NCBI GenBank assembly: GCA_002633025.1
Contig: NMRB01000024.1
Coordinates: forward strand, 475,006-539,005
DNA: 64,000 nucleotides
Origin: Notospermus geniculatus
Lineage: Eukaryota; Nemertea; Pilidiophora; Heteronemertea; Lineidae
Direction: 5' to 3'
Shown here piece by piece: positions 34,675 through 44,407 of this stretch (its first letter is position 1; each line of letters starts with the position of its first letter). The notes beneath the pieces are model-generated. The model ran no database searches. It had not been told where the DNA came from and was given only the letters and a program-made list of their open reading frames with translations. A program made the translations under genes and the position numbers.

Positions 34675-35195
34675 ACAGGATTCAAACCTGGGACCTCCTG
34701 ACTTCTAGACAGACATGTGGCACTGTACCACTGTGGTTATCATTGTCAGGGAGATGAACTTGGGACCTCCTGACTTGTCTGACAGCATGAGACACTACAC
34801 CACTGTGGCTATCATTATCGTCATCATCATTATCATCAGGGGATGAACCTGGGATCTCCTGATTGGCTCGTCAGAGACGTGAAGCACTACACCAATGTGG
34901 CTACCATCGTCAGGGTGATGAACTTGGGACCTCCTGATTGGCTCATGAGAGACCTGAAGCACTACACCACTGTGGCTATCATCATCAGGGTGTTGAACTT
35001 TGGACCTCCTGACTGGCTCATCAGAGATCTGAAGCACTACACCGCTGTAGCTATTCAACATTTGGAGGATGAACTTGGGACCCCATGATGGGCTCATCAG
35101 AGACATGAAGCACTACACCTATCATCGTTAGGGTGATGAACCTGGGACCCCCTGACTGTCACATCAGAGACCTGAGGCACTACACCACTGTAGTC
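34675..35195 (-). repeat. Tandem array of seven tRNA-like SINE heads, about 75-bp unit
   Basis: Seven units repeat GATGAACTTGGGACCTCCTG, TGGCTCATCAGAGACCTGAA and GCACTACACCACTGTGGCTA. On the minus strand each has GTGGTGTAGTGC (A-box-like) followed 30-40 bp later by AGGTTCATC (B-box-like). The period equals a tRNA length. Spacers contain ATC trinucleotides. Open frames on both strands are translations of the array. Confidence 0.85.
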
Positions 35196-35520
35196 CAAAC
35201 ACTTCACATCAATCATATAGCCTAGCAAGCCAAACAGCTGAACTGTACACCAAGACATACCTCGCAATGAAATGGCAGAACGGACATCCAATTTCAAATG
35301 AGAAATGGAGAACAACAAACCAAATCCCAAGTAATACCTTGATATCACATTAGTGATTTTCTAACTCCAGAGATTTCCGTGTAATTGGTTCCAAGTGGAG
35401 CAAACTTAACCCTCTCCGGCCCGAATCGGAGAATGACAGCCACAGAGAAGGGGAAGAATCACACACTCGCGTTGGCATTCTTTGCCTCCTGCCGAAACTG
35501 AACATGCAACAAAATACATG

Positions 35521-35784
35521 TACAGTACATTGCACAATTGACCTCCCTTCCGCACCGTGCACCATCCATGTGCAGCGTCATGCGCGTACCATCCTCCTAT
35601 CTTCTGCGGATGTCGTGCGCTGTCATGGAAGGCACGCAATGAAGACGTAACATCATTCACCCGTGGTGCTCGGACGTCACGCAGAAGAGACGCGTGACGC
35701 ACCCATACCACATGCAGTGAACTGAAGCGTACCTTCCGCGTGACGTACGCGGATAAAGGTAGGTCAATTGTGCAACGTACAGTA
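35521..35784. mobile_element. 264-bp MITE
   Basis: TACAGTACATTGCACAATTG on the left and CAATTGTGCAACGTACAGTA on the right. The interior is rich in CGTGACG-type motifs. Confidence 0.75.
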
Positions 35785-35937
35785 GTTTCTGCGAGTTTCC
35801 ATCTGAATGATTGAACACATTGTCGACAGATATACTGACCAACATGTGAACTTCTGACCTCTTCTGTGCAGGAATTACAACTTATTACAACTTATATTAT
35901 TTTTTATAACTCTGATGATCTTTCCACAAAATCAGAG

Positions 35938-36060
35938 CATCGAACGTGGAACTCCAGAGGTGGCAGGTGCTGATGTTTCCACTACCCCAATCTGACAGCC
36001 CAAACTGACTGACTTGACATGGATCGAGATTTCCTTTTTTCTGCACGGTGCTCAGCCACA
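35938..36060 (-). mobile_element. Family-B SINE fragment
   Basis: Minus strand: AGATTGGGGTAGTGGAAACA (head), CACCTCTGGAGTTCCACGTT. The later part is diverged. Confidence 0.5.
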
Positions 36061-36385
36061 AGAAGCCACTCACTGCAGCCGTTTTTCCAGGCACTGGAAC
36101 AATCCATCCATTAAGTACTTCAGATAAGCAGCAGACCACTTTTATGTTGGAGACGCCAGTCTTACTGGTCCGAGACAACCTGAGTGATCCCGGGGACAAA
36201 ATCTCACAAGAGTGGAACATTCTGTTCGGAGACTTGTAAATTCCGACTCCAGCAATACTGAATCAATTACCAAAATGTCAAAAACAGCATTTTTTCCCAG
36301 TTTGAGAACAAGGTGAGAGATGGGCCATATCCTCTTACAACAGGACTTCAACCTCTCTCCGCTTGGTACGCTCACACACAAAGAT

Positions 36386-36640
36386 GGAGCCCTAATAGCC
36401 TAGTAGTTATCATATCCGCTCAGTAAATGGCACGTCCCGGGTTCGAATCCAGCCCTACCATATGGAATTTCATTCCCGGCTCTTCACGTCAGTCCCATGG
36501 GACAGAAAGCCGCGATGCCTTGTACTTCGTTTCTTTGCAAGGACAAGTAAAAGACCCCAGCCAAGTGAGTAGCTTGAGATGTCTTCCTCCGTATGTACCA
36601 GGGCCAATAATGCTATGGCTTCGGCCCTGGTGGAAAAATC
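36386..36640 (+). mobile_element. Family-A SINE, full length and best preserved
   Basis: Head GGAGCCCTAATAGCCTAGTA, B box GGGTTCGAATCCAGCC, body CTCTTCACGTCAGTCCCATG and AAGACCCCAGCCAAGTGAGT, tail CAGGGCCAATAATGCTATGG to GGCCCTGGTGGAAAAATC. Useful as the reference copy for the window. Confidence 0.9.
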
Positions 36641-36735
36641 AGATACAAACACCTCAACCTGAGAATCTCAGAAGCAAGAAGCAAGTTCGATCCTGTGTTT
36701 GAGGATGTCGCTGCTGTCATTTTGTCTCCATAGAC

Positions 36736-36868
36736 GGGTGTCTATAAAACTAAGACCTAAGACCTAAGACTCTATAAAACTAAGACCTATAAAACTAAGA
36801 CATTCAGAGTCTTATAGGTCTTAGTTTTATAGAGTCTTAGGTCTTAGGTCTTAGTTTTATAGACACCC
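36736..36868. mobile_element. 133-bp foldback element with 9-bp target duplication
   Basis: Sixty-base arms beginning GGGTGTCTATAAAACTAAGA are perfectly complementary apart from a 6-nt insertion near the centre. TCCATAGAC is duplicated at 36,727-36,735 and 36,869-36,877. The arms themselves contain repeats of CTATAAAACTAAGACC. A 9-bp TSD points to a Mutator-like (MULE) source. Confidence 0.85.
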
Positions 36869-37160
36869 TCCATAGACACCATTGCTGACTCTACTGAATA
36901 CACCACAGACTTATTTACAATCTGTCTGGCTTACCAAGCCTTCCCAGATGTCTCAGACCTGATCGTGGGAATCAGTGCTTCATTACACATGAAATGCACA
37001 ACAGTTACAAATCAAAAATGCACTTTTTTAAAAAATTGGTGAGTCTTGTTTGTTCAGCTTGAGTCATTCATTCAACCAAGGAAAATTAATCCAGGTGCAA
37101 TTGCTCCATCTCATATGTGAATACACATGACTGTACAAGATGAAATGATTTAACCCTTAA

Positions 37161-37340
37161 GGGTTATGCAAAGTGACTCGAAATCACGAAATTTTGACGC
37201 AAAACGTCTGACTAACTGCACACAAAATTGAGAAAAAAAGTCTCGGGGCTCCTCGGGAAGCACCAGGAAGGGCCTCCGAACCTTATTTTCTCAATTTTTT
37301 GTGTCAAAAATTCGAGATTTCGAGCCACTTTTCATAACCC
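37161..37340. mobile_element. 180-bp MITE with TTAA duplication
   Basis: GGGTTATGCAAAGTGACTCG and complement GGGTTATGAAAAGTGGCTCG, flanked by TTAA at 37,157-37,160 and 37,341-37,344. PiggyBac-type target. Confidence 0.8.
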
Positions 37341-37349
37341 TTAAAGCGA

Positions 37350-37455
37350 ACTGAATAAAGACTAGTAAATGCTTATACTTCAAATTTGTACAGCATTGCG
37401 TAATGCATTTGTATTGGAAAATTCAAGGAAAAGCATTTACTAGTCTTTATTCATA
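37350..37455. mobile_element. 106-bp MITE (copy 1)
   Basis: Ends GAATAAAGACTAGTAAATGC and its complement, with palindromic interior GCGTAATGCATTTG. A second copy of the same length is at 49,960-50,065. Confidence 0.85.
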
Positions 37456-37559
37456 TGACCCAAGGTGTCTGAATAGAGAATCAAACGCCGCCATCTTGAA
37501 TCAATTACAGCACTCGCATTGGGAATTTATTGCCTACTACCATGACTAAGAGCATATTT

Positions 37560-37735
37560 CAGGGGCGGATCCAGAATCATGGGAAAGAGGGGGCACAGCC
37601 AGCGCACATCGTGGAAAACCTCAGTCAAATTTTAACTTTTTTTCAAAATTTCAAAATTTCCCGGTCAATTTTAAAGATTTTCCACAAAATAGAGGGGGCA
37701 CGGGCCGGCTTTGCCCCCCCCTGGATCCGCGCCTG
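37560..37735. mobile_element. CAGGGGCGGATCC-ended element, 176 bp
   Basis: It begins CAGGGGCGGATCCAGAATCA and ends CTGGATCCGCGCCTG. TATTT is duplicated on both sides. Confidence 0.75.
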
Positions 37736-38445
37736 TATTTGCGCAATTGTGGTGGCTTTCCTGCCATTGAATAGCATTTAGAACACAATCAACTGCAAAT
37801 CTAGGCTTACCTAGGGATATAATCCGCTAAAAATATGAAATTTGTAATTTTGAAATTGTGAATTTCATGGGCCATGAAATTAGTGTCATTTTTGTCTGCT
37901 GTAACTAATTCCCTTTAAAAAGCCAGAGGTGATGATCGTCGATACGAGGTTTTGAAACTGCCCTATATGTACGTACACACACCCAATACATAAACAAAAT
38001 AGTCATAATTGGCAGGCAAAATACATTTACTAGATTACTGGACTATTTGGTGGAGAAATTGTACATGGGGATATAGAACTATGCAATACATGTACAACCG
38101 TTTTTTCACAAGATATTTCTCTGACTGGGATAATGGCATAGCGTACATAACACGGGAACACTGGCCGCTTGAAGTCATTGACCAGACGTTAATGTAATTA
38201 TCGCAAATTGGCAAAACTGACGTTTCGTTGTGCACTGAATACATCGGCCAAAGTGTAAGGGCACTTGCCTTCACGATTTGCAGCGTTCCAAAGTTTCACC
38301 TCTACATCCTTGATTACAAAATTCAACAGAAAATTGAAGAAAATTGCTTCAATAGCATTCACACCTCAGTAATGAAATTTCACGACTATTTCATTTCAAT
38401 TCCCCCCTCACCTTTTTACAATAGGCACTTCAAGCAAGACTTGAC
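37736..38445. other. No gene recognised
   Basis: No supported features. Confidence 0.5.
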
Positions 38446-38600
38446 TGAAATGCAGAAGGAAACCAGTTGCAGCAGAGGAACCCTGTAGAGTCAAATGGAT
38501 CGAGTCACCCTTATAACCATGAGAAACTGGGTATGACTGGGAAATGAACCCTCAACTTCAAATATGACAGGCGTCGATGCCGCTCTATCCCACGCTGACA
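38446..38600 (-). mobile_element. Family-B SINE
   Basis: Minus strand: GCGTGGGATAGAGCGGCATC head, AGGGTTCATTTCCCAGTCAT, and TGGTTTCCTTCTGCATTTCA. Confidence 0.6.
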
Positions 38601-39620
38601 GTCGAACTACTATGATTGGATAACAGTAGCCAATTCCTGCGTAATGACGACCACTTGAGCTAAATTACCATCTACTTCTGCACAAGTGGTGTTGTTGGCT
38701 ATGTTGGCCAGTTTTGAAGAAACACTACACTCGGCATAGATCTCCCACTGACGGCAGATTCTGAACCTCGGACGTATGTACTGCCAATCAGTTTTCAGAG
38801 ACACTACACCGCTGCAGCACAACGGATCATAGATAGGCCTACTCTATTTCCAAGGATACTACTACTAGACCCAACGAGGAATACAATGACAATACGCTAT
38901 GCTATGCTGTACTATCGCTAGCAACGATATGACGAATACTAGCGCTAATGCTGAATATAACCTACATAAAGGTGATCACCCATAAACTGCAGAGAAACAT
39001 CTTTCAAATCCCCAAACTTCGCAATCACTACATGGCACAGAGGACATGGCCACAAAATGTTAATTTACTCAGATAATCAAGAAATAAATCAAAATCATTT
39101 GAACAAAATCTGCTCATTTAACCAGAATGAAAAACTTTCATTCAAATTTTTCTTCCTATAATGTTGACATTTTTCAAGAAAATCCAAAAAGATGATGTCG
39201 TCTGCTCAACAGAAGATATCGTCTGCTCAGGCCAGGTCACATCTGCTCAAGTAGTGAATGAGTTAGAAATCAATAACGACCATTCAAATCATACAGAAAA
39301 CACTACCACTGAAAGACCAATCAGAGCCACATCTTTTCCGAATGAATCGTTCCAAATAGATGAATGTTGAAATCCTTTTCAGAATTCCTCTTCACTTCAA
39401 ACATCAACTAATCACGATAAATCCAAATCAGAAGTTAGAATTTCCTGGCAACCTATTCTGGTTTCACAATTTCCTGCCACACTTGTCAATTGCTCGTGAG
39501 TACAGATGCAACTACCAGCAGATGAATTCTATTTCAACATTGGTGGAGTAGCAGCACCCCTAGGGGTAAGATTAGGAACTAATACAAAGTAAAAGTCTGA
39601 TAACAGTAACGGAAGAGGTG
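38601..39620. other. No gene recognised; repeat fragment at about 39,125-39,260
   Basis: The fragment shares GTCTGCTCAACAGAAGATAT and GTCTGCTCAGG motifs with the dispersed repeat seen at 18.5, 20.4 and 42 kb. Otherwise nothing identified. Confidence 0.45.
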
Positions 39621-39624
39621 TCAC

Positions 39625-39755
39625 ATAGTACACCTGGGTGGAGTGAGGCAAGGTAGGCAAAGAGACCTGCCCAGAGTTTCACAACAGTCGGATTTGATCC
39701 TGGACCTCCTGATGACTAGCGAGAGACCTGAGCCACTAGACCTCCACGACTGTTA
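39625..39755 (-). mobile_element. Family-C SINE, 5' part
   Basis: Minus strand head with GGTCTAGTGGCTCAGGTC and GGATCAAATCC, then CAGGTCTCTTTGCCTACC and CACCCAGGTGTA. Confidence 0.65.
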
Positions 39756-39832
39756 AACAAATTTGGCTGAAAACCTCGGTCCCCCTACTCCCCGGCCTAC
39801 ACGTGAGTTTTCTCATGGATGTTGGCTTTCTC

Positions 39833-39962
39833 TGCACCAACAAAGATTATCCTGAACTCAGGTTGAGCCACAACTTTTGCATTGTCACATCACGCCCTGG
39901 CAAACCTGAGCAATTGAAAAGTTGTGGCTCAACCTGAGTTCAAGATAATCTTTGTTGGTGCA
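39833..39962. mobile_element. 130-bp foldback MITE
   Basis: Arms of about 53 bp beginning TGCACCAACAAAGATTATC are almost perfectly complementary. The loop is about 25 bp. Confidence 0.8.
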
Positions 39963-40164
39963 TACAGCTCTCTGTGTGCAAAAGGCAGTCATTTGTGCTG
40001 TCTGGTTTTACAGCAAGTCTTACGGAAACCAACAATGGTGAATTGCTTACGTAGAACCAACTTGCATAAGAGAACTCCAACATGGAGGTGTGCACTGACT
40101 TCACAATCACAGAGTCGAGTAATCCACAATATCTTGAAAAAAGGGATCCAACTGCTAAAACCTA

Positions 40165-40409
40165 GCGTCCACTAGGGCGCGGACAAGACGCCGAATGCAA
40201 ATTTAGTGAATTCGCATTCATTCGGCAACCTCTCCGCATATTCTTGAAAGGTTCCGTTCACTGTCTTTATCATTCCGGAACAGTTCCCGGCATTTCTGCA
40301 CGTTCGGGAAAGGGTAAAACGACCAATAGGACTTGATGCGGAAGCAATGCCGAAATGACACATTTGCTTCCCGAACCCTTCCTAATGTTGTCGGCGCTCT
40401 AGTGGACGC
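40165..40409. mobile_element. 245-bp MITE with GCGTCCACTAG ends
   Basis: GCGTCCACTAGGGCGC at the left and GCGCTCTAGTGGACGC at the right, followed by GAC/GTC. Subterminal TTCGGCAACC/CCGAAC-like motifs recur inside. TSD not resolved. Confidence 0.7.
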
Positions 40410-41606
40410 CACCCATAATGCACCTAAACCCTTACAAGAAGACACGGTTTCCACTATTCTATCCTGACTGAGAGACCATGCCTATGGAAAAGCCGCACAA
40501 AAAATTACCCGGTACTATTTTTTTGCAATATTCCAAATGTGATGTTGATCAATGATTGATGTCATTACGGCCATTTTCATCCATTACGCCTCATCTTTTA
40601 TCGAATGAAGCGACGTGGGGATCACGAGATAGCATTAGTCGAAATGAGTAGAAAATATTTCCATTCGCAAATTGTGCCTGGACAATAACTTGATCATTTT
40701 CCATCTACACGGTGTATCGAAATAGATATGCAGTTATGCAGAGGACAGTAAAATGAACTGAATTTTGTGGTGGTGTGTCCACAGATTTAATGGACCACTC
40801 CATCAATGGCTCAGACAACCAACCTTTTTTCGAATAATACCACTTTTTTCTGTCTGCACATATTTGGGCCTAGTCTGTCACCCATATCTCCAACACCAAA
40901 GAGGCGATGACGAGATTTCATAGCAAGGCAGCCAAAGGTCATGGCAGCAATTCGATCGCAGATAGAATGCCACCACCAGACTCAGAATATCCAATCAATT
41001 GCAGTTTGAAAATGCCGAGTTAAATTTCTTCTGAGAAAAACTTTGTTAAAACGTTACAACAGAGCAAGGCAAAGCATTTGCTATCTTTTACAAATACATA
41101 TATCAGCCATTGTCGGCCTAGGTCAAGGAGCAGAATTTGAAGAGAAAGTTGTTGACATTTATGGCCATGAAAAATTATACCGACATTATGTTGTAGGATT
41201 CAAGGAAATTTTTTGTCTGCTTCAGAACTGTTGTGATGGCAGCGCACTCTGTAAGTATGCACATTTGACACCATCGGGAGGAAGAACCAGCTTGACTTTC
41301 TCTCCCAACAGGGTGGTGCAGTGAGCTACTGTACCAAAGATGTTAAAACAGCCAATGCAATAATGCCACGTCATGGCGTCCTAGATGCAGAGCAACGAGG
41401 ACGAAACGTCAAAACAATGAGGTACAACCGCTCACGGCCTCCAAGTCCAAGTGGCGGTCGTTTGCTGGTTCCTAATTTTGTACGACACAGGCCATGTGAG
41501 ACGGTGACAAAGACACGTTTGGCATCGTTTTCACATGAATGAAATAACAGACAGAGTGACAACGCCCTCTATATCTTCTTCAAAGAAACGACATAAATTG
41601 ACTTAC
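40410..41606 (-). other. Start of the intron downstream of the sixth exon
   Basis: The strong phase-2 donor at 41,606/41,605 implies intron sequence here. I found no following exon. The stretch around 41,235-41,420 has a repetitive look but was not classified. Confidence 0.5.
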
Positions 41607-41881
41607 CGTGTTGGAAGTGGTGGGTTTTCAGAAGAATGCCCGTTTTCTGGCATACGAAGTGAACCATCATTCTGGTATCGTTGGTGATTCCCGGGCGACG
41701 AACTCCGACCTTCCGCGTGTCTCAAGGTCATCGGCATGACCGGATCACTCGAAGAACGTTTGTAGTTTTCTTGTTGGCCACTAGAGGGCCTGCTGCCGTC
41801 AGAGTGTGCGTGATCGTTGTCAGGGGGAGCTGGTAAGGGTCTGTTGCTCATGTCTGTGTGCTTGCTCAAAGTTGAACGTGA
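41607..41881 (-). CDS. PTB-domain adaptor (SH2D5-like), sixth visible exon
   Basis: This 275-nt exon encodes 91 full codons plus two bases. The acceptor is tttcag in phase 0 and the donor is CACG|GTAAGT in phase 2. It holds RPLPAPP, a possible SH3 ligand, several SSS/RSSSP patches and ends NPPLPT. Because the exon ends in a good donor in phase 2, the gene must continue to lower coordinates. I looked between 41,606 and about 36,000 for an SH2 exon with the FLVR motif and did not find one. Whether this protein carries an SH2 domain, as SH2D5 does, is therefore unknown. Confidence 0.87.
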
Positions 41882-41919
41882 CTGAAATGAAGATACATTA
41901 TGAGAATGCAAACTGATCT

Positions 41920-42110
41920 GCCCCAAGGTCTGAGCAGACAGTATCTTCTGTTGAAGATTTCTAAAAGCGTTGGAGACAAATATGGAAAGCATTTGAAGAA
42001 ACGGTCTTCAGATGATTGACAGGAACAATTTCCCTTCAAATTTTTTTCAATCAGTTCCATAGGATGCAAGATAATTTGACTGAAGACGCCATCTGCTGCA
42101 ATCACGAAGT
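41920..42110 (-). repeat. Dispersed repeat filling most of intron 5
   Basis: CTGCCCCAAGGTCTGAGCAG...TTTGAAGAAACGGTCTTCAG...CATAGGATGCAAGATAATTT...GAAGACGCCATCTGCTG matches the repeat at 18,445-18,625 and 20,325-20,500. It accounts for roughly 190 of the 275 bp of the intron. Confidence 0.75.
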
Positions 42111-42156
42111 AGATCAGTTTACACAAAACAGGTGTCAAAAAGACTTCTCAACTTAC

Positions 42157-42639
42157 CACAGGATCGGACCCTTTCCTACCGAGCGTGGGATGCATAAGTT
42201 CCGAGTTTACCTCCTCACGATTTGCATGACCGTTCGTTCTCCGTTCCCGCATTCCTACAGGACTACCTCGTTCCTGCGTACTCAAAGGACTACTACGCTT
42301 CTCCTGCGTACTCAACGGACTACTTCGTTTTTCTGTTCCTTTAGGACTACCCTGTTTATCACTAGAATGCCGATGGCGTGTAGCGATTGGACTAGACTGA
42401 TCACGTGATTGTCTTTTGTCAATTGATTGGTCAAACGACTGAGACGGACTACCAAGGCGGTGATGTACCGCTAGCGTTTCCTGATTGTCTATACTTTCTT
42501 TGAGCGCTACAACGGGTGACCCAGAAGAACGTGGCGGATCGAGTTCGATCTGTTTTAGTAAAGGTGGAGGTGGCGACTCGTTCCGGCTGTCCGATGGAAG
42601 TCCTGCTCTGTGTTTTGTTTTTGGCACGGCTTGTTTTGC
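42157..42639 (-). CDS. PTB-domain adaptor (SH2D5-like), fifth visible exon: Ser/Pro/Arg-rich region
   Basis: This 483-nt exon encodes 161 residues with acceptor gttccag and donor GTG|GTAAGT, both phase 0. It is low-complexity and strongly hydrophilic, with an ESPPPPLL proline run and many S-P and R-x-x-S-P sites suited to proline-directed or basophilic kinases. A short internal duplication repeats KRSSPLSTQE twice, followed by a third degenerate copy. This matches the DNA, where an approximately 30-bp unit is repeated around 42,275-42,335. No fold is apparent. The role, linking the PTB domain to later parts of the protein and offering docking or phosphorylation sites, is inferred from composition only. 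Confidence 0.88.
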
Positions 42640-42651
42640 CTGGAACAAGAA

Positions 42652-42770
42652 ATGAATTGGAAAAATTTCGAAGAAACATTCTTCAGAAGGTTCACAGGAA
42701 CAAAATTTCTTCAACTAAGCATAGGATCTGAGAAAACTTTGACAGAAGATGCCATCTGCTGGATCTAGGG
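42652..42770 (-). repeat. Same dispersed repeat in intron 4
   Basis: CGAAGAAACATTCTTCAGAA...CATAGGATCTGAGAAAACTT...GAAGATGCCATCTGCTG. Same orientation as the copy in intron 5. It is shortened at the end nearest the acceptor and makes up most of the 157-bp intron. Confidence 0.75.
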
Positions 42771-42796
42771 ATAGATGAGTGCCTCAAGATACACAC

Positions 42797-43090
42797 CCAA
42801 ACTTTGTTTTTTCCGGCAACTCTATTAGCCTCTCTCTCAGCCTCCATTTCTATACTCTGCTGCTTCAACGCCTCGCGCCGCACGTTTGCCATATCAGGTG
42901 CCGTTGGCGTCGAAATCAACGACAGTCGTTTCGTCAGATCCTGTTTCGCTTGATTCTCCGTTTCCTCTTGTTTTGCCTTTTGTCTTTTTAGTTGTTCTTC
43001 TATCAGTTCGTTAAATGTCGGTTGCTTTTTTCTCTGATTTGCATACGCCATTTTGAATGCATTACCCACGATTGTATTAAGTTCTTCGGC
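42797..43090 (-). CDS. PTB-domain adaptor (SH2D5-like), fourth visible exon: PTB C-terminal helix and coiled coil
   Basis: This 294-nt exon encodes 98 residues. It opens AEELNTIVGNAFKMAYANQ, the C-terminal helix that closes a PTB domain (the usual '...i...F..ay' pattern). A Lys/Glu/Gln-rich segment follows (QPTFNELIEEQLKRQ and onward), then REALKQQSIEMEAEREANR, both likely helical or coiled coil. Acceptor ttccag is phase 0. I place the donor at TGG|GTGTGT, which keeps phase 0 into the next exon; AAA|GTTTGG, twelve... nine bases earlier in the read, is a weaker in-frame alternative. Residues downstream of the PTB domain are probably disordered scaffold. Confidence 0.9.
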
Positions 43091-43125
43091 CTGGAAATAA
43101 GGAAGATTTCTCCAAAATCAAGGCA

Positions 43126-43228
43126 AGTTAGTTTAGTTCTGCAGATGGCAGGACCTAACAGTTAGTTTAGTTCTGCAGATGGCAGCACCTAACAGTTAGT
43201 TTAGTTCTGCAGATGGCAGGACCTAACA
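43126..43228. repeat. Direct repeat, about 34 bp, three copies
   Basis: AGTTTAGTTCTGCAGATGGC plus AGGACCTAACAGTT, three times in intron 3. Confidence 0.92.
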
Positions 43229-43487
43229 GTGGCTCTCTGTTTCAGGGAGATTTGTTCTGGATTGAACAATGAAATCAGTAGGTCGTCTGAAAAGCAGCAC
43301 TTAAGGCCTGGTTCCATGACAGCGGATTCTGCTGTGGTTTGCGGCAAGCAGTGCGGTTTTCACAGGGTTTTGGATAATCCTTCTATGGTTGAACAATACA
43401 TGGGGTGTTAATTATTCCAATGCCTGTGAAAACCGCCTTTAAGAGGCCGTGAACATGTAACGTCAAAACACTGCTAGCACTGAAGTA

Positions 43488-43662
43488 CAGCCCCCCCTCG
43501 CTATTACGAACCCTTAGGGGTCCAAGGGTTAAGTTCGTACTGACGCGGAGTTCGTAATAGCGAGGATTTACATACATGTCATGAAATTTTGGGAGCCAGA
43601 CGTTGGGTTCGTAATATCCGAGAGTTCGTAAAATTGAGGTTCGTAAGAGCGAGGGTGCACTG
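43488..43662. mobile_element. 175-bp MITE with TA duplication (family also at 61.9 kb)
   Basis: CAGCCCCCCCTCGCTATTAC and complement CAGTGCACCCTCGCTCTTAC, flanked by TA. The interior is made of repeated GTTCGTAATAGCGAG-like motifs in both orientations. Confidence 0.8.
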
Positions 43663-43687
43663 TAGTTAATATTTTTTACTTCATTTT

Positions 43688-43939
43688 CAGGGCCGACGCT
43701 ATAGCATTATTGGCCTTGGTAAGTACGGAGGGGGCCATCTCAAGCTACTCATGTTCCTCACTTGGATGGGGTATTTTACTTGCCCTTGCAAAGACGCAAG
43801 GTACAAGGCACCACAGCTTACTGTCCCATGCAACGGACTGAAGAGCCGGGAATGAAATCCCATATGGCCCCTGCGATATTCGAACCCAGGACCTGCCGCT
43901 TGCTAAGCGGCCGGAAAACCACTAGGCTATGAGGGCTCC
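43688..43939 (-). mobile_element. Family-A SINE in intron 3
   Basis: Full-length minus-strand copy from CAGGGCCGACGCTATAGCAT to GAGGGCTCC. It lies in the same transcriptional orientation as the host gene and ends about 30 bp past the donor of the third visible exon. Confidence 0.88.
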
Positions 43940-43970
43940 ACTGAAGTAGTAGTTCAGCTTCGATACTTAC

Positions 43971-44117
43971 CTGTTCTGGCGACACCGCTACAAATGCATG
44001 ACAATACTGTACGTTCATCTGTCCTTTTGGTTCACGCGCGAGGAAAGAGAACTGGCTATATTCAGGATCACAGGTTGCGTACGATATTCTCTTCATAGCA
44101 TGGGCCATATAGACACT
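43971..44117 (-). CDS. PTB-domain adaptor (SH2D5-like), third visible exon
   Basis: This 147-nt exon encodes 49 residues. It contains MAHAMKRISYATCDPEYSQF, then an F-LARE-P strand and a QYCHAF strand, which form the PTB core. The MAHA..RI.Y.T..P...QF.F.AR.P pattern matches my recollection of the vertebrate SH2D5 PTB domain and not of SHC, Numb or Dab. That is the main reason for the family name. Acceptor ttttcag and donor CAG|GTAAGT are strong and phase 0. A 2,549-bp intron lies upstream and contains a TIR element at 44,171-44,407. A family-A SINE ends only about 30 bp beyond the donor. The family assignment is from memory and not from a search. Confidence 0.93.
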
Positions 44118-44170
44118 CTGAAAAGGGAGGGATGGGTTAACACCAAGACAGGTCAACCTGGACATCTTTA

Positions 44171-44407
44171 TAGACTGTTCTCAAATTGACGTAAACAACA
44201 AAGATCTGCGCATTTCCGCCGAAATCTCAACCAGAACCTCGGTCTGAAACCGAATGACGTAACACAGACAACCCCACGAGAGTGACGTCGAAGACGTTAC
44301 GTCAGACTCGACCATTGCTGAATCATGGATTGCGTCACGTCAGCCGGTTTCAGACTGAGGTTATTTCTGTGGAAAAGCGCAGATCTGCGAATTTGAGAAT
44401 CATCTAT
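44171..44407. mobile_element. 237-bp MITE in intron 2
   Basis: Second copy of the 25,293-25,539 family: TAGACTGTTCTCAAATT, CAGATCTGCG, CTCGGTCTGAAACCGAATGA and matching inverted halves. Confidence 0.8.

Larger units (their letters stand above)
43091..43970 (-). other. Intron 3 of the PTB gene, filled by repeats
   Basis: This 880-bp intron carries a family-A SINE next to the donor (43,688-43,939), a TA-flanked TIR element (43,488-43,662) and three copies of a 33- to 34-bp direct repeat (about 43,126-43,228). Little unique sequence remains. Confidence 0.85.

Noticed and set aside
34795-35106. 103-codon repeat protein
   Set aside because: It is the translation of a tandem array of SINE heads; similar frames appear on both strands.
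38423-38455. A 33-nt micro-exon in matching phase downstream of the sixth PTB exon
   Set aside because: The apparent acceptor (TTCCTTCTGCATTTCAG) is the standard TTTCCTCCTGCAT part of a family-B SINE, so the match is most likely accidental.
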